NCBI RefSeq assembly: GCF_026968045.1
Contig: NZ_JAPVBQ010000001.1
Location: forward strand, 509,238-573,237
Direction: 5' to 3'
DNA length: 64,000 nt
Origin: Modestobacter sp. VKM Ac-2977
GTDB lineage: Bacteria > Actinomycetota > Actinomycetes > Mycobacteriales > Geodermatophilaceae
The translations under genes and the position numbers were made by a program. Positions 18,135 through 28,373 of the stretch are shown piece after piece. Position 1 is the first letter of the stretch. Every line of letters starts with the position of its first letter. The notes beneath the pieces are model-generated. The model was not told the DNA's origin. It made no database searches and saw nothing but the letters and a program-made list of their open reading frames with translations.

Positions 18135-19190
18135 TCAGGACTCGTCGTCGCCGAAGGGGACGGCCGAGTACTCGTTGAGCTTCTGCAGCGAGTGCAGGCT
18201 CTCGATCGAGCGGATGGTGCCCGAGCGGGAGCGCATCACCAGCGACTGGGTGGTGGCCCCGCCGGCGCGGTACTGCACCCCGCGGAGCAGCTCGCCATCG
18301 GTGATGCCGGTGGCGACGAAGAACACGTCGCCGCGGACCAGGTCGTCGATCGCCAGCACGCGGTCCAGGTCGTGTCCCGCGTCCAGTGCCCGCTGCCGCT
18401 CGGCGTCGTCCTTGGGCCACAGCCGACCCTGCAGCGCACCGCCCATGCACTTCAGGGCGCAGGCGGTGATGATCCCCTCCGGGGTGCCGCCGATGCCCAT
18501 GAGCAGGTCGACGCCGGTGCCCTCGCGGGCTGCGGCGATCGCGCCGGCGACGTCGCCGTCGGTGATGAACTTGATCCGGGCGCCGGCCTCGCGCACCTCG
18601 CGGACCAACGTCTCGTGCCGCGGCCGGTCCAGGATGCAGACGGTCACGTCGCCCACCGAGCTGCGCTTGGCCTTCGCCACCCTGCGGACGTTCTCCGCCA
18701 CCGGTGCGGTGATGTCGACGACGTCGGCGGCAGCCGGGCCCGTGGCGATCTTGTCCATGTAGAAGACGGCGGACGGGTCGTACATCGCCCCCCGGTCGGC
18801 CACCGCCATCACCGCGATCGCGTTGGGCATGCCCTTGGCCATCAGCGTCGTACCGTCGATCGGGTCCACCGCGACGTCGTAGTCGTTGCCCCAGCCGTCG
18901 CCGACGTGCTCGCCGTTGTAGAGCATCGGGGCCTCGTCCTTCTCGCCCTCCCCGATCACCACGACGCCGCGCATGTGCACCGTGCCGATGAGCGCGCGCA
19001 TCGCGTCGACCGCGGCGCCGTCGCCACCGTTCTTGTCACCCCTGCCGACCCACCGGCCGGCGGCCAGCGCGGCGGCCTCGGTGACCCGGACCAGTTCCAG
19101 GGCCAGGTTGCGGTCCGGGGCCGGTCGGTCGGCGCGCAGGGTGGAGGCCGGCCTGGCCTGCAGCGGGCCGTCGGGCAGGGGAAGGGACAC
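18135..19190 (-). CDS. glpX: Class II fructose-1,6-bisphosphatase (GlpX)
   Basis: Hydrolyses fructose 1,6-bisphosphate to fructose 6-phosphate, the committed step of gluconeogenesis. In most actinobacteria this is the only FBPase. At 351 aa it is normal for GlpX. Metal and phosphate motifs are visible: [45 protein letters not shown], and [16 protein letters not shown]. The start is the GTG at 19190 behind AGGAGG. It is divergent from the DUF4245 gene, as in mycobacteria (Rv1099c/Rv1100). Confidence 0.97.
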   Translation of the reverse strand: MSLPLPDGPLQARPASTLRADRPAPDRNLALELVRVTEAAALAAGRWVGRGDKNGGDGAAVDAMRALIGTVHMRGVVVIGEGEKDEAPMLYNGEHVGDGWGNDYDVAVDPIDGTTLMAKGMPNAIAVMAVADRGAMYDPSAVFYMDKIATGPAAADVVDITAPVAENVRRVAKAKRSSVGDVTVCILDRPRHETLVREVREAGARIKFITDGDVAGAIAAAREGTGVDLLMGIGGTPEGIITACALKCMGGALQGRLWPKDDAERQRALDAGHDLDRVLAIDDLVRGDVFFVATGITDGELLRGVQYRAGGATTQSLVMRSRSGTIRSIESLHSLQKLNEYSAVPFGDDES

Positions 19191-19260
19191 AGGACCTCCT
19201 GAGAGCCGTCGGGCGACGCTGCCCAGCGGGGTGGTGGAGCGGTGCTGCGATCCTAGGGGC

Positions 19261-19923
19261 ATGCCCGACACCGGCCAGGACGGCGAGCAGCCCCGGCCCG
19301 CCCAGCCCTCCGTCACCGCGACCGACGCCTCGACCGGCGCGTCTCCCGACGCCGGCGGCCCGGCCCCCGCCGCGTCCCCGGCCGTCGACCGGATGCACCG
19401 CTTCACCTCGGCCAACATGATCCGGTCACTCCTGCCGCTGCTGGTCATCTGCCTGGTGATCGTGGGCGTCACGGCGCTCCGGCAGAACCCGGCGGACCCG
19501 GTCCGCGACGTCGACCCCGCGAGCGCGCAGCGGGCGGCCGCCGAGCGGGCGGACTACGAGCTGCTGGTGCCGACCGACCTCCCCGACGGGTGGCGGTCGA
19601 CGAGCGTGCGCACCAACGCGGGCTCCGTGCAGGCCGGCGACCCGGTGACCCTGGAGATCGGCTGGTTCACCCCGAGCGAGGAGTACGCCGGGTACGTGGT
19701 CAGCGACGACCCGGGCGCAGCTGCGCTCGCCGACGTCCTCGAGGGCGCGACCGCCGACGGCACCGAGCAGGTCGACGGACAGACGTGGGAGCGGCTCGAC
19801 ACCCAGCGCGGGGAGACGGCGCTCACCCGGACCGCGGACGGCGCCACCCTGGTGGTCAGCGGTTCGGCGTCGGAGGAGGAGCTGGCGACCCTGGCCGGCT
19901 CCCTGGCCCCCTACGCCCCCTAG
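19261..19923 (+). CDS. DUF4245 membrane-anchored protein
   Basis: A 220-aa protein with a cytoplasmic Pro/Ala-rich N terminus, one membrane helix ([18 protein letters not shown], about residues 59-76) and an extracytoplasmic domain with [20 protein letters not shown] and the [20 protein letters not shown] segment characteristic of DUF4245. The function is unknown; the family is conserved next to glpX in actinobacteria. No Shine-Dalgarno precedes the ATG, so the mRNA may be leaderless. Its stop codon overlaps that of xseB on the other strand by two bases (CTAG). Confidence 0.88.
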   Translation: MPDTGQDGEQPRPAQPSVTATDASTGASPDAGGPAPAASPAVDRMHRFTSANMIRSLLPLLVICLVIVGVTALRQNPADPVRDVDPASAQRAAAERADYELLVPTDLPDGWRSTSVRTNAGSVQAGDPVTLEIGWFTPSEEYAGYVVSDDPGAAALADVLEGATADGTEQVDGQTWERLDTQRGETALTRTADGATLVVSGSASEEELATLAGSLAPYAP

Positions 19924-20141
19924 TCGTCCTGCCCGGGGGCGGCGGCAGCCAGGCGTTCGCGGGCCCGGTCGAGCCAGTGCTGGCACAGCTCGGCCAGTTG
20001 CTCGCCGCGCTCCCAGAGGGTCAGCGACTCCTCCAGGGTGAGGCCGCCGGCCTCCAACCGGCGCACCACGTCGGCGAGCTCCTCGCGGGCCTGCTCGTAG
20101 GTCTGGGTCGGCTCGACGGCCTGCTCGGGCTGTTCGGTCAC
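19920..20141 (-). CDS. xseB: Exodeoxyribonuclease VII small subunit
   Basis: Small subunit (73 aa) of ExoVII, a single-strand-specific exonuclease used in repair. The helical hairpin is typical: [20 protein letters not shown] followed by [19 protein letters not shown] and LDRARERL. The start GTG 20141 overlaps the xseA stop by 4 bases (GTGA), so the subunits are translationally coupled. Confidence 0.96.
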   Translation of the reverse strand: MTEQPEQAVEPTQTYEQAREELADVVRRLEAGGLTLEESLTLWERGEQLAELCQHWLDRARERLAAAAPGQDD

Positions 20142-21373
20142 GGTTCCCCATCCTCCCCGGCGGGCGTGCGGTCGACCCGCACCGGTAGCCGGCCGCCGGC
20201 CACCCGGACCTGCAGCCGCTCGCCGTCGTCCACCCCGGCGGGGTCGCGGACCAGCGCGCCGTCGGCCCGCTGGACCACCGCGTAGCCGCGCTCCAGCGTC
20301 GCGGCGGGGGACAGTGCGGCGACCCGGGCACGGGCGTGCACGAGGTCGCGTTCGGCGCCCTCCACCCGGTGCGTCAGCGTGCGGGTGGCCCGGGTGCGCA
20401 GCGCGGTGACGTCGTCGGCCCGGCCGGCCAGCAGCCGCTGGGGATCGGCCAGCACCGGGCGGCTGCGCACCGACTCCAGCCAGCGTTCCTGCTGGTCCAG
20501 GCGGCTGCCCAGCAGGTGCCGGGCCCGGGCGCGCAGCCCCTCGACCAGCCGCGTCTGTTCGCCGATCTCCGGGACGACCCGGTGCGCGGCGTCGGTGGGG
20601 GTGGCCGCCCGGACGTCGGCCACGTGGTCGACCAGCGTGGTGTCGGTCTCGTGCCCGACGGCGGTGACGACGGGCGTGCGGCTGGCCGCGATCGCTCGCA
20701 CCAGGCCCTCGTCGGAGAACGGCAGCAGGTCCTCGACCGAACCGCCACCGCGGGCGATGACGATGACCTCCACCGTCGGGTCGGCGTCCAGCCGCTGCAG
20801 TCCGGCGATCACCGACTCGGCCGCCGTCGGACCCTGCACGGCGCAGTTGTGCATCGCGAGGCGGACCGCGGGCCAGCGCCGCCGGGCGGTGACCAGCACG
20901 TCGCGCTCGGCGGCGCTGTCCCGCCCGGTGATCACGCCGACGACGGCCGGGGCGAAGGGCAGCGGGCGCTTGCGGGCGGCGTCGAACAGCCCCTCGGCGG
21001 CCAGCAGCCGGCGGATCCGCTCGATCCGGGCCAGCAGCTCGCCGAGGCCGACCGCCCGGATCTCGGTGGCGCGCAGCGAGAAGGACCCGCGGGCGACGTA
21101 GTAGTCGGGGCGGGCGCGGACGATGACCCGGGCGCCCTCGGTGAGCTCCAGGCCCGGCCGGTCGGCGACGTCCCGGTGGCAGGTGACCGGCACCGAGAGG
21201 TCCGCGGCGGGGTCGCGCAGGGTGAGGAAGACGGTCGCGGCGTTGCCGCGCCGGGACAGCTGGGCGACCTGTCCCTCGACCCACACCTCACCGAGCCGGC
21301 CGATCCACTCGGCCACCTTGCGCGCCACGGTGCGGACCGGCCAGGGCGACTCGGGGGAGGACGGACTGCTCAC
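20138..21373 (-). CDS. xseA: Exodeoxyribonuclease VII large subunit
   Basis: Catalytic subunit (411 aa) of ExoVII. Residues ~10-100 form the OB-fold DNA-binding domain ([40 protein letters not shown]). The catalytic domain follows with [37 protein letters not shown] and [20 protein letters not shown], which carry the conserved active-site residues. After that come the coiled-coil arm and the C-terminal [15 protein letters not shown]. It is somewhat shorter than the E. coli protein, as usual in actinobacteria. The start is GTG 21373. Confidence 0.97.
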   Translation of the reverse strand: MSSPSSPESPWPVRTVARKVAEWIGRLGEVWVEGQVAQLSRRGNAATVFLTLRDPAADLSVPVTCHRDVADRPGLELTEGARVIVRARPDYYVARGSFSLRATEIRAVGLGELLARIERIRRLLAAEGLFDAARKRPLPFAPAVVGVITGRDSAAERDVLVTARRRWPAVRLAMHNCAVQGPTAAESVIAGLQRLDADPTVEVIVIARGGGSVEDLLPFSDEGLVRAIAASRTPVVTAVGHETDTTLVDHVADVRAATPTDAAHRVVPEIGEQTRLVEGLRARARHLLGSRLDQQERWLESVRSRPVLADPQRLLAGRADDVTALRTRATRTLTHRVEGAERDLVHARARVAALSPAATLERGYAVVQRADGALVRDPAGVDDGERLQVRVAGGRLPVRVDRTPAGEDGEP

Positions 21374-21452
21374 CCGGCCGAGCCTGCCAGACGGAGGACC
21401 CGCTCCTCCCCGAGCCCGGCGAGCTCGGGTCGTGCCCCGGGAGGGTGCCGTC

Positions 21453-22316
21453 TCAGCCGGGGTAGCCCGGAGCCGCGGGGAGCCCGAAGAACTCCTCCAT
21501 GGTGGCTGTCCCGGTGTGCTGCATCTCCGTGGCCAGCGGGGCGCCCACGTACCGGACGTGCCAGGGCTCGTACTTGAACCCGGTCACGTCCTGCCCGCCC
21601 TCGGGGTACCGCACGAGATAGCCGAACTCGGCGGCGTGGGCGGCCACCCACTGGCCCTCGGCCGTGGTGGCGAAGCAGCTCTCGATGTCGCACCCGCCAC
21701 CGCCGACGTCGGCCGCCAGTCCCGTCTGGTGCTCGCTGTGGCCGGGCCGGGCCACCTGGATCTCGGCCCGGTCCTCGCCGAAGCGGCTGACCTGGGCCTC
21801 GAAGAGCGCCACCTGGTACTCGTAGGACCGGTAGGCGCTCTGCACGCTCAGGTCGATGCCCTGGGCAGCGGCGGCGTCGATCATCGCGTCCATCGCCTGC
21901 GCGGCCTCTGCGCGCAGCTGGTACCCGTTCCCGATCGGGACCAGGTCGGCCGGGGCCCAGTCGATCGGGCTGAGCGGGCGGGCCTTGTTGACGACCACCC
22001 AGGTGCTGGCCGGGTCGGTGATCGACTGCTGGGTGCGGTCGAACGTCGGCGTCGGCGTGGGTGTCGGCGTGGGTGTCGGGCTCGGGGCCGTGGGCGATGT
22101 GGTGGTGGTGGGGGCGCCGACGGCCGTCGGGGTCTGCTCGTCATCCGCCCCGGCGCCCCGCAGCCAGACGGCCACCCCGACCGCGACCACCAGCACGGCG
22201 ACCAGCGCGAGCACCAGGACGAGCCCCCGACGTCCCCCCGTGTCCCCGTTGCGGTTCGTGTGCCTGCTGCCCGTCGTGCCCCCGTCGCCCACCGTCTCCG
22301 CTGCCTGCCTCGTCAC
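21453..22316 (-). CDS. VanY-type D-alanyl-D-alanine carboxypeptidase (M15B)
   Basis: A 287-aa membrane-anchored zinc peptidase that trims the terminal D-Ala of peptidoglycan stem peptides. The N terminus is cytoplasmic and basic. A membrane helix ([20 protein letters not shown]) covers residues ~31-50. A Pro/Thr linker ([12 protein letters not shown]) spaces the enzyme from the membrane. The catalytic domain has [23 protein letters not shown] and EPWHVRYVG, which supply the zinc ligands and catalytic Glu of the VanY family. Here it is more likely housekeeping than a vancomycin-resistance gene, as no vanHAX or vanRS is nearby. Confidence 0.9.
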   Translation of the reverse strand: MTRQAAETVGDGGTTGSRHTNRNGDTGGRRGLVLVLALVAVLVVAVGVAVWLRGAGADDEQTPTAVGAPTTTTSPTAPSPTPTPTPTPTPTFDRTQQSITDPASTWVVVNKARPLSPIDWAPADLVPIGNGYQLRAEAAQAMDAMIDAAAAQGIDLSVQSAYRSYEYQVALFEAQVSRFGEDRAEIQVARPGHSEHQTGLAADVGGGGCDIESCFATTAEGQWVAAHAAEFGYLVRYPEGGQDVTGFKYEPWHVRYVGAPLATEMQHTGTATMEEFFGLPAAPGYPG

Positions 22317-22326
22317 TGCCGCCGGC

Positions 22327-23472
22327 TCAGCCGCGGTCGGCGCTGAGCTTCTCCAGCCGGTTCTGCAGCAGCGTCACGTAGGGCGCGCGGGCGCGGGTGG
22401 CCCGCTCGTAGTCGAGCAGGTCGGCCACGGTCTCGGTCGGGTAGGCGCGCAGGTGCCCGCGCAACGCCGGGATGCTGAAGGAGTCGTAGCCCTCGACCGG
22501 GCTGACCGGTGCCCCGTCGGCGGCCGGCCCGGTCGCCTCGGCCGGCGTGTCGGCGGGGACCAGCGGGTCGCTGGCGGCGCTGTCGGTGACCGCGCTGCCG
22601 GGCGTGACGCTCTCCGCCGCCTCCGGTCCGCCGAGGTCGACCAGCTCCTCGGTCGCGTCGTCGAGCGCGGGGACGTCGGGCACCGCGTCGTCGACGATCC
22701 GGGTCTGCCCGGGCACCTGCTCGGGGGAGATGTCGTCCAGCGTCGACACCCCGGCCGCGAGGACCTCGGCGGGCGGGGTACCGGGCACCGCGGGTTCGGC
22801 GACGAGCTCGTCGGCGACCGCCGCCTCGATCTCGACCTCGTCCTCGGCGATGTCGGCGACGGTGTCGGCGGTGAGCTCCTCGAGCACCTCGTCCGGGACG
22901 GCGTCGGGCACCTCGGCCGCCACCTCGTCGGCGACCTCGGCAGCCAGTTCGTCGACGACCGCGGTCACCGCGTCGGCCTCCGGGTCGTCCGGCAGCGCGG
23001 CGACCTCACCGGGGGAGAGGTCGGGGACGGTGTCGTCGGAGCTGGCCGCCAGCACGGCCGCCACCTCCTCGGAGAGGTCGTCGGGGTCGGCCACCGGCAG
23101 GTCGGCGGCGGCGAGGTCGTCGGCCAGCGTGTCGGCGAGCTCCTCGGGCGTGGGGTCGTCGTCGAGGTCCACGACCCGGTCGAAGGCCGAGCCGCGCCCG
23201 GCGGAGGCCGGCCGGGGAGCGGGGGCCTCGTCCTCGTCGTCGAAGGTGGCCAGCCCCGGTCCGGCGTCGCCGCGCAGGCTGGTGAGCACCTCGTCGCCGC
23301 GGGCAACGAGGCCGGAGTACTGCTGCTGCAGGTGCAGCGAGGTCTGCAGGGCCTGCCCGATCAGCCGGACCGGGAGCCCCGGCAACGTCGTGGGGAGCTT
23401 GCGTGCTTCGTCGAGCACGGTGGCGGCCAGTCCGGCTGCCGCGCGGACCACCTCGGGGATCTCTCGAGCCAT
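22327..23472 (-). CDS. Lipid-droplet-associated-type protein with long acidic insert
   Basis: A 381-aa protein. The N terminus [20 protein letters not shown] with [20 protein letters not shown] resembles the actinobacterial lipid-droplet-associated family (Rv1109c position, between xseA and ispH). The C-terminal 55 residues ([40 protein letters not shown]) are the conserved second domain. Between them is an unusually long, strongly acidic region of about 240 residues rich in Ala, Asp, Glu, Val and Pro, probably disordered. The role is inferred from family and synteny. Confidence 0.75.
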   Translation of the reverse strand: MAREIPEVVRAAAGLAATVLDEARKLPTTLPGLPVRLIGQALQTSLHLQQQYSGLVARGDEVLTSLRGDAGPGLATFDDEDEAPAPRPASAGRGSAFDRVVDLDDDPTPEELADTLADDLAAADLPVADPDDLSEEVAAVLAASSDDTVPDLSPGEVAALPDDPEADAVTAVVDELAAEVADEVAAEVPDAVPDEVLEELTADTVADIAEDEVEIEAAVADELVAEPAVPGTPPAEVLAAGVSTLDDISPEQVPGQTRIVDDAVPDVPALDDATEELVDLGGPEAAESVTPGSAVTDSAASDPLVPADTPAEATGPAADGAPVSPVEGYDSFSIPALRGHLRAYPTETVADLLDYERATRARAPYVTLLQNRLEKLSADRG

Positions 23473-23616
23473 GGGGCCCAGGGTGCCGCACGTGGCGATC
23501 ACCGGCAGCCCGACCGTGTGCGCCGTCCCCCGTCCGGGCGGACGTCGTGGGGCCTCAGCGTGTCCAGCGCCACCCGGTCCGGGCCGCAGCGGCCGGTCCT
23601 GTGCCGTGGGCACACC

Positions 23617-23622
23617 TACAGT
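23617..23622 (+). promoter_or_regulatory. Possible leaderless -10 element of ispH
   Basis: TACAGT lies 7 bases before the ispH ATG and no Shine-Dalgarno is present, the arrangement of actinobacterial leaderless transcripts. A -35 element is not obvious. Confidence 0.4.
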
Positions 23623-23628
23623 GGGGGC

Positions 23629-24600
23629 ATGGCTGAACCGCGCGGACGCGTCCTGCTGGCCGACCCCCGGGGGTACTGCGCCGGCGTCGACCGGGCGGTC
23701 ATCGCCGTCGAACGGGCGCTGGAGATCCACGGCGCCCCGGTCTACGTCCGGAAGCAGATCGTGCACAACAAGCACGTCGTGGCGACCCTCGAGCGCCGGG
23801 GTGCGGTGTTCGTGGAGGAGACCGACGAGGTGCCCGAGGGCGCGGTCGTCGTCTTCAGTGCGCACGGCGTCTCCCCGGCGGTCAAGGCCGAGGCAGAGCA
23901 GCGGTCACTGCGGACGATCGACGCCACCTGCCCCCTGGTGAGCAAGGTGCACATGGAGGCCAAGCGCTTCGCCAAGGACGACTACGACATCCTGCTGATC
24001 GGCCACCGCGGGCACGAAGAGGTCGAGGGCACGATGGGCGAGGCCCCGTCGAACACCCAGCTCGTCGACGGCGCCGAGGACATCGCCAACGTCCAGGTGC
24101 GCGACCCGGAGAAGGTCGTCTGGCTCTCCCAGACCACGCTGTCGGTCGACGAGACGCTGGCGACGGTCGACTCGTTGAAGAACCGCTTTCCCGGTCTGCA
24201 GAGCCCGCCCAGCGACGACATCTGCTACGCCACGCAGAACCGTCAGCAGGCCGTCAAGCAGATGGCCGCCGAGTGCGACCTGGTGCTGGTCGTCGGCTCC
24301 ACCAACTCCTCGAACTCGGTCCGGCTGGTCGAGGTGGCGCTGGAGGCCGGTGCCCGGGACTCCCACCTGGTCGACTTCGCCTCCGAGGTGGACGAGGCCT
24401 GGCTGGACGGCGTCGGCACGGTCGGGGTCACCAGCGGCGCCTCGGTGCCCGAGATCCTGGTCAGCGAGGTGCTCGACTGGCTGGCGGCTCGCGGGTACGC
24501 CGACGTGGAGACGGTCAAGGCAGCAGAGGAACGGCTGGTGTTCGCCCTGCCGCACGAGCTGAAGCCGCGTCGGGAGGCGCTCGCGGTCGAGACCGACTGA
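23629..24600 (+). CDS. ispH: 4-hydroxy-3-methylbut-2-enyl diphosphate reductase
   Basis: Last enzyme of the MEP isoprenoid pathway; makes IPP and DMAPP using a 4Fe-4S cluster. At 323 aa it is of normal length. The three cluster cysteines are in [26 protein letters not shown] and [12 protein letters not shown]. Active-site motifs [20 protein letters not shown] and [16 protein letters not shown] are present. Equivalent to mycobacterial lytB2 (Rv1110) by position. A strong terminator follows. Confidence 0.98.
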   Translation: MAEPRGRVLLADPRGYCAGVDRAVIAVERALEIHGAPVYVRKQIVHNKHVVATLERRGAVFVEETDEVPEGAVVVFSAHGVSPAVKAEAEQRSLRTIDATCPLVSKVHMEAKRFAKDDYDILLIGHRGHEEVEGTMGEAPSNTQLVDGAEDIANVQVRDPEKVVWLSQTTLSVDETLATVDSLKNRFPGLQSPPSDDICYATQNRQQAVKQMAAECDLVLVVGSTNSSNSVRLVEVALEAGARDSHLVDFASEVDEAWLDGVGTVGVTSGASVPEILVSEVLDWLAARGYADVETVKAAEERLVFALPHELKPRREALAVETD

Positions 24601-24640
24601 CGGTCCCGCCGCCCTGCGCTGAGCCAGGGCGGGACGCGAG

Positions 24641-24670
24641 AGGGCCGGCACCCGTGGGGGTGCCGGCCCT
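24641..24670. terminator. Terminator between ispH and the DUF6542 gene
   Basis: A perfect 13-bp stem (AGGGCCGGCACCC with its complement) and 4-base loop sit between the convergent ispH and DUF6542 genes and probably serve both. Confidence 0.75.
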
Positions 24671-24688
24671 TCGTGCGTTCGAGGTGGG

Positions 24689-25288
24689 TCAGCGGCGGGC
24701 GGCCAGCCGCCCGAGGGTGATCACGAGCGCGGCGCCGGTGGCCAGGCCCATGGCCGGGAAGCCGCGCACGAGCAGCGTCGCCAGCGTCGGGAGGTTCAAG
24801 CTGGCCGACGGCGCCAGGCCGATGTTCAGCAGGGCCACCGCGACGAACACCAGGGGCGGGGCGACCAGGACGCTCAGCAGGTCGCTCCGGCGGGTGACCA
24901 GGGCGGCCCCGATGGTCCCGACGGTGAGCGCCACCAGCGTGATCAGGCCGAGGCCGAGGCCGATGTAGGAGTCGGCCGCCGCGGCGACCAGGGTGACCAG
25001 GAAGACACCGGCGATCGCGAAGGCGCCGCGGATCCCGGTGCTGTGGGAGCGGCTGCCGTACGCAGAGGAGCCGGTGCGTCGTCCGTCGCGGGGCGCAGCG
25101 GAGGGCGCGGGGTGGGGGGACTCGTCGGGGTGGCGGCCGCCGCGACCGGCGGCCCGCGGGTCGGGGGCACGACGCTCGGGCGCGCCGGGTGATCGTGGGG
25201 CACGGCCGCCGGGCGCGCCGCCGGCGGCCCGGGGCGACGGGTAGCCGGGGCCTGCGGCTCGGCCGGCGTCGCTGCGTTCTGCACGCAC
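24689..25288 (-). CDS. DUF6542 membrane protein
   Basis: A 199-aa protein with a ~70-residue Arg/Pro/Ala-rich cytoplasmic N terminus and a C-terminal domain of four predicted membrane helices: GAFAIAGVFLVTLVAAAADS, GLGLITLVALTVGTIGAALV, VLVAPPLVFVAVALLNIGLA and GFPAMGLATGAALVITLG. The layout matches actinobacterial DUF6542 proteins, found next to ispH (compare Rv1111c). Function unknown. The start is chosen at GTG 25288 because GGGAGG lies five bases upstream; a longer form is possible. Confidence 0.7.
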   Translation of the reverse strand: MRAERSDAGRAAGPGYPSPRAAGGAPGGRAPRSPGAPERRAPDPRAAGRGGRHPDESPHPAPSAAPRDGRRTGSSAYGSRSHSTGIRGAFAIAGVFLVTLVAAAADSYIGLGLGLITLVALTVGTIGAALVTRRSDLLSVLVAPPLVFVAVALLNIGLAPSASLNLPTLATLLVRGFPAMGLATGAALVITLGRLAARR

Positions 25289-25690
25289 GGCGTCCTCCCG
25301 CCTGTCTCGAACTCGGGCATCGACAGTGACCGGAGCGATGGTGCACCTCCTCGTCGGCAGCGGAGGGCCGAGGCCGTCCCACTGGTCGGGCCACGGTATC
25401 GGCCCTCCCTGAGTGAACGCTGGACCCGGCCGGGAGTGGCGGGCCAGAACTCGCCGGTGTCGGCCCACCGAGGTGGCGCATTCTGGGCACGAGGACCTCA
25501 CTCGCCCCACGCGTCCCCGAGGTCACCCGAACGGCTGAGGAGGACGTGGCGGTTCGGTGACGATCCCGACACGCGGGCATGAACGGGGAGCCGCCGGGGG
25601 ATCGACGACAGGCTGGTCCACGCCGAGGGGCGGTCGCCGGCTGTGCGGGCACCGCGCCCGCCACGACCCCGTCCAGGAGGACCTGCCCGC
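25289..25690. other. Divergent intergenic region
   Basis: These 402 bases separate the DUF6542 and YihY-family genes and should hold both promoters. I see only the AGGAGG of the YihY gene (about 11 bases before its ATG). No RNA gene, repeat or conserved small gene is evident. Confidence 0.5.
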
Positions 25691-26686
25691 ATGAGTTCGG
25701 TGAGCTTGGTCCCCGAGGTCGCCGCGCGGGACGAGGAGCGGCTGACCGCCCGCGCCGCGTGGGCGGTCCTGCGCAGCTGCCGGGTCGGCGAACTGTGGCG
25801 CGCCTCGTGGGCCCGCTTCCGCTACGGCGACGGCTTCTCCCACGCCCGGGCGCTCGGGCTGCAGTTGTCGCTGGCCGCGGTGCCGCTGCTCATCGCCGCG
25901 ATCGGCCTGAGCAACCTGTTCAAGACGCCCTCGTTGCGGTTGCTGATCGACCGGACGGTGCTCCAGCTGTCGCCCAGCTCCTCCGACCCGATGGTCCGGC
26001 GGGTGCTGTCGCCCTGGAGCGACCAGCCCGACGGGATCCCGCTCGCCACGGCTTTGGGGCTCGCCGCGGCGACGCTCGCGATGGCGACCGCCATGGGCCA
26101 GCTCGAACGCGGGGCCAACCGCATCTACGGCATCCAGCGCGACCGGCCCACCGTCGAGAAGTACCGCCGCGCGCTGGGCCTGGCGGTGATCGCCGGGGTG
26201 CCGCTGCTGGTGGGGTCGGTGCTGGTGACCACGCTCATCGCCGCGGCCGAGGCGATGGACGACGTGTACGGCGTCGAGGAGGAGGTGGTCGTGCTCCTGG
26301 TCGGCCCCGTCGCCGTCGGACTCCTGCTCGCCGCGATCACCCTGATGCTGCGCCGGGCCCCGTACCGCCTCCAGCCGGCCTGGTCGTTGCTGGTGCTGGG
26401 GAGCACGCTCGCGCTGGTGCTGTGGACCGGCTTCACCTTGCTGCTGGCGGGGGCGCTCAGCCTGATCGGCTCCCTGGGGTCGGCCTACGGGCCGCTGACC
26501 GGCGTCATCGCCCTGCTCTTCTGGGCGCAGCTGACCTCCGGTGCGATCTTCCTGGCCTTCGCCGTCTCCGCCGAGCTGGAGCTGACGGCCATCCAGGTGG
26601 CCGAGGCCCGCCTCGCCGAGGCCGGTGCACCGGCCCCCGGTCCTTCGCTGCCGGGTGGATCGGCGACCACCGAGGTGCTCACCTGA
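25691..26686 (+). CDS. YihY/UPF0761 family membrane protein
   Basis: A 331-aa polytopic inner-membrane protein of the YihY family (once called ribonuclease BN, a function now assigned elsewhere). The N-terminal part has RYGDGFSHARALGLQLSLAA and the family segment MATAMGQLERGANRIYGIQR. At least five membrane helices follow (for example LGLAVIAGVPLLVGSVLVTT, VVLLVGPVAVGLLLAAITLM and YGPLTGVIALLFWAQLTSGA). The function is unknown. It is monocistronic. Confidence 0.88.
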   Translation: MSSVSLVPEVAARDEERLTARAAWAVLRSCRVGELWRASWARFRYGDGFSHARALGLQLSLAAVPLLIAAIGLSNLFKTPSLRLLIDRTVLQLSPSSSDPMVRRVLSPWSDQPDGIPLATALGLAAATLAMATAMGQLERGANRIYGIQRDRPTVEKYRRALGLAVIAGVPLLVGSVLVTTLIAAAEAMDDVYGVEEEVVVLLVGPVAVGLLLAAITLMLRRAPYRLQPAWSLLVLGSTLALVLWTGFTLLLAGALSLIGSLGSAYGPLTGVIALLFWAQLTSGAIFLAFAVSAELELTAIQVAEARLAEAGAPAPGPSLPGGSATTEVLT

Positions 26687-26712
26687 CCGATCGACGTCGA
26701 GCCGGGGGCGGG

Positions 26713-27783
26713 TCAGCCGGTGGTGCCGTCGCGTTCCTCGAACCCGGGCAGCTCCGGAGACGGCGGCCGCAGCGCGCGGACCGTGCCCTCGACCGGTGCC
26801 GGGGTCGGCACCGGTGCGGCCGCGACGCCGAGGTCGTCGAACCGCCGGGTGGCCACCAGCACCGAGCGCTCGTAGGAGCCGACCGTCTCGTTGTACCGGG
26901 TCAGCGCCGACCCCAGGGCCGAGCCGAGTCGGGTCAGGTGTCCGGACAGGGTGCTCAACCGGGCGTGCACGGTGCGTCCGGCTTCCAGCACGGCGGCGGC
27001 GTCGTGCGCCAGCCGCTCCTGCCGCCAGGAGTAGGCGACGGTGCGCAGCAGGGCCAGCAGGGTGCTCGGGGTGGCGATGATGACGTCGCGGCCGAAGCCG
27101 TGCTCGAGCAGCGCCGGCTCGGCCTCCAGCGCCGTGGTGAGGAACCCGTCGGCGGGGACGAAGAGCACGGTGAACGGTGCCGCGGTGCCGAAGGCGGTCG
27201 GGTACCGGCGGGCGGCGAGGATGTCGACGTGGGCGCGCAGCTGCCGCGCGTGGTCGGCGACCCGCTGGGCACGCACCGCCGGGTCGGTGGCCTGGACCGC
27301 CTCGATGTACCCGGTGAACGGCACCTTCGCGTCGACGATCACCTGCCGGCCGTCGGCCAGGGTGACGACCAGGTCGGGGCGCACGGCCGAGCCCTGGTCC
27401 GTGGTGCCGGACGGCTGCTCGACGAAGTCGCAGTGCTCCAGCAGCCCGGCCACCTCCACGACCCGGCGCAGCTGCAGCTCGCCCCAGCGCCCGCGCACGT
27501 GTGGGGTGCGCAGCGCGGTGACCAGCGCGGCGGTCTCCTGGCGCAGCAGGGCCGAGGTCTGGCCGATGGTGCCCACCTGTTCCCGCAGCTCACCGTGGGC
27601 GGTGGCCCGGTCGCGCTCGATGCCGGCCAGCAGCCGGTGCAGGTGGTCCAGCGACTCGTGCACCGGCTCGAGGGCCTCCGTCGGCGCCCCGGCCCGCCCA
27701 CGCACCGCCACCACCCCGAGGGTGACGGCGGCGGCCAGGAGTGCACCGATGAGGAGCCCGACGAGCAGGGAGGCGGCGTCCAT
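26713..27783 (-). CDS. rmuC: RmuC family DNA recombination protein
   Basis: A 356-aa member of the RmuC family, a nuclease-like fold linked to limiting recombination at inverted repeats. One N-terminal membrane helix (LLVGLLIGALLAAAVTLGVV) is followed by a coiled coil. The conserved domain contains RGRWGELQLRRVVEVAGLLE, VRPDLVVTLADGRQVIVDAK (the Asp/Lys of a PD-D/ExK-like core), PFTVLFVPADGFLTTALEAE and VIIATPSTLLALLRTVAYSW. It ends with a Pro-rich tail. Start ATG 27783. It is followed on the same strand by no close gene. Confidence 0.93.
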   Translation of the reverse strand: MDAASLLVGLLIGALLAAAVTLGVVAVRGRAGAPTEALEPVHESLDHLHRLLAGIERDRATAHGELREQVGTIGQTSALLRQETAALVTALRTPHVRGRWGELQLRRVVEVAGLLEHCDFVEQPSGTTDQGSAVRPDLVVTLADGRQVIVDAKVPFTGYIEAVQATDPAVRAQRVADHARQLRAHVDILAARRYPTAFGTAAPFTVLFVPADGFLTTALEAEPALLEHGFGRDVIIATPSTLLALLRTVAYSWRQERLAHDAAAVLEAGRTVHARLSTLSGHLTRLGSALGSALTRYNETVGSYERSVLVATRRFDDLGVAAAPVPTPAPVEGTVRALRPPSPELPGFEERDGTTG

Positions 27784-27836
27784 GCCGGTCAGGCTGCCGG
27801 ACGGGTCCGACAGTTCCCGGGAGGCGGCCGGAGGTG

Positions 27837-28373
27837 TCACCCGGCCGGGACCGGGGAGTGCTCGGCCTCGTGGTCCAGCAGCCAGCGCTTGACCGGCGTC
27901 CCCCAGCGGAAGCCGCCGAGGCCGCCGCCGGTGGACAGCACCCGGTGGCAGGGGACGAACAGCGCGGCGGCGTTGCGCGCGCACGCCCCCGCCGCCGCCC
28001 GGACGGCGGACGGGCGGCCGCAGCGCTCGGCGAAGGAGGCGTAGGTGTCCGGCTGACCGGCGGGCACGGTGCGCAGCACCTCCCAGGCGTCGGTGAGGAA
28101 GGGCCCGGAGCGCTGGCGCACCGGCACCGTGTCGATCGCGGTCACGTCGCCGGCGGTGAAGGCGTCGACGACGTCGAGCACCGGCAGCTCCTCGGCGCGC
28201 TCCACCCAGGTCGGCCGCAGCGAGCGGTGCACGACCGGCAGCAGCTCGCCGACGTCGTCGGTCCAGCCGCTGGCGAGCACGACGTCCGCGCCGTCCGGGC
28301 CGTCGGTGACGAGCACGGTGAACGGGCCGGGCGGGGTGTCCACGGTGCCGTAGCGGGCAGCTGCGGTGGTCAT
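27837..28373 (-). CDS. ogt: Methylated-DNA-[protein]-cysteine S-methyltransferase
   Basis: Suicide repair protein (178 aa) that takes methyl groups from O6-methylguanine onto a cysteine. The active site is visible as NAAALFVPCHRVLSTGG. The HTH segment around TYASFAERCGRPSAVRAAAG and the C-terminal GGFRWGTPVKRWLLDHE are typical. The ATG overlaps the stop of the upstream ada-alkA gene by 4 bases (ATGA), making a two-gene alkylation-repair operon. Confidence 0.96.
   Translation of the reverse strand: MTTAAARYGTVDTPPGPFTVLVTDGPDGADVVLASGWTDDVGELLPVVHRSLRPTWVERAEELPVLDVVDAFTAGDVTAIDTVPVRQRSGPFLTDAWEVLRTVPAGQPDTYASFAERCGRPSAVRAAAGACARNAAALFVPCHRVLSTGGGLGGFRWGTPVKRWLLDHEAEHSPVPAG

Noticed and set aside
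21453-22316. VanY-family peptidase as part of a vancomycin-resistance cluster
   Set aside because: No vanH, vanA/B, vanX or vanRS genes are nearby; the setting is housekeeping.
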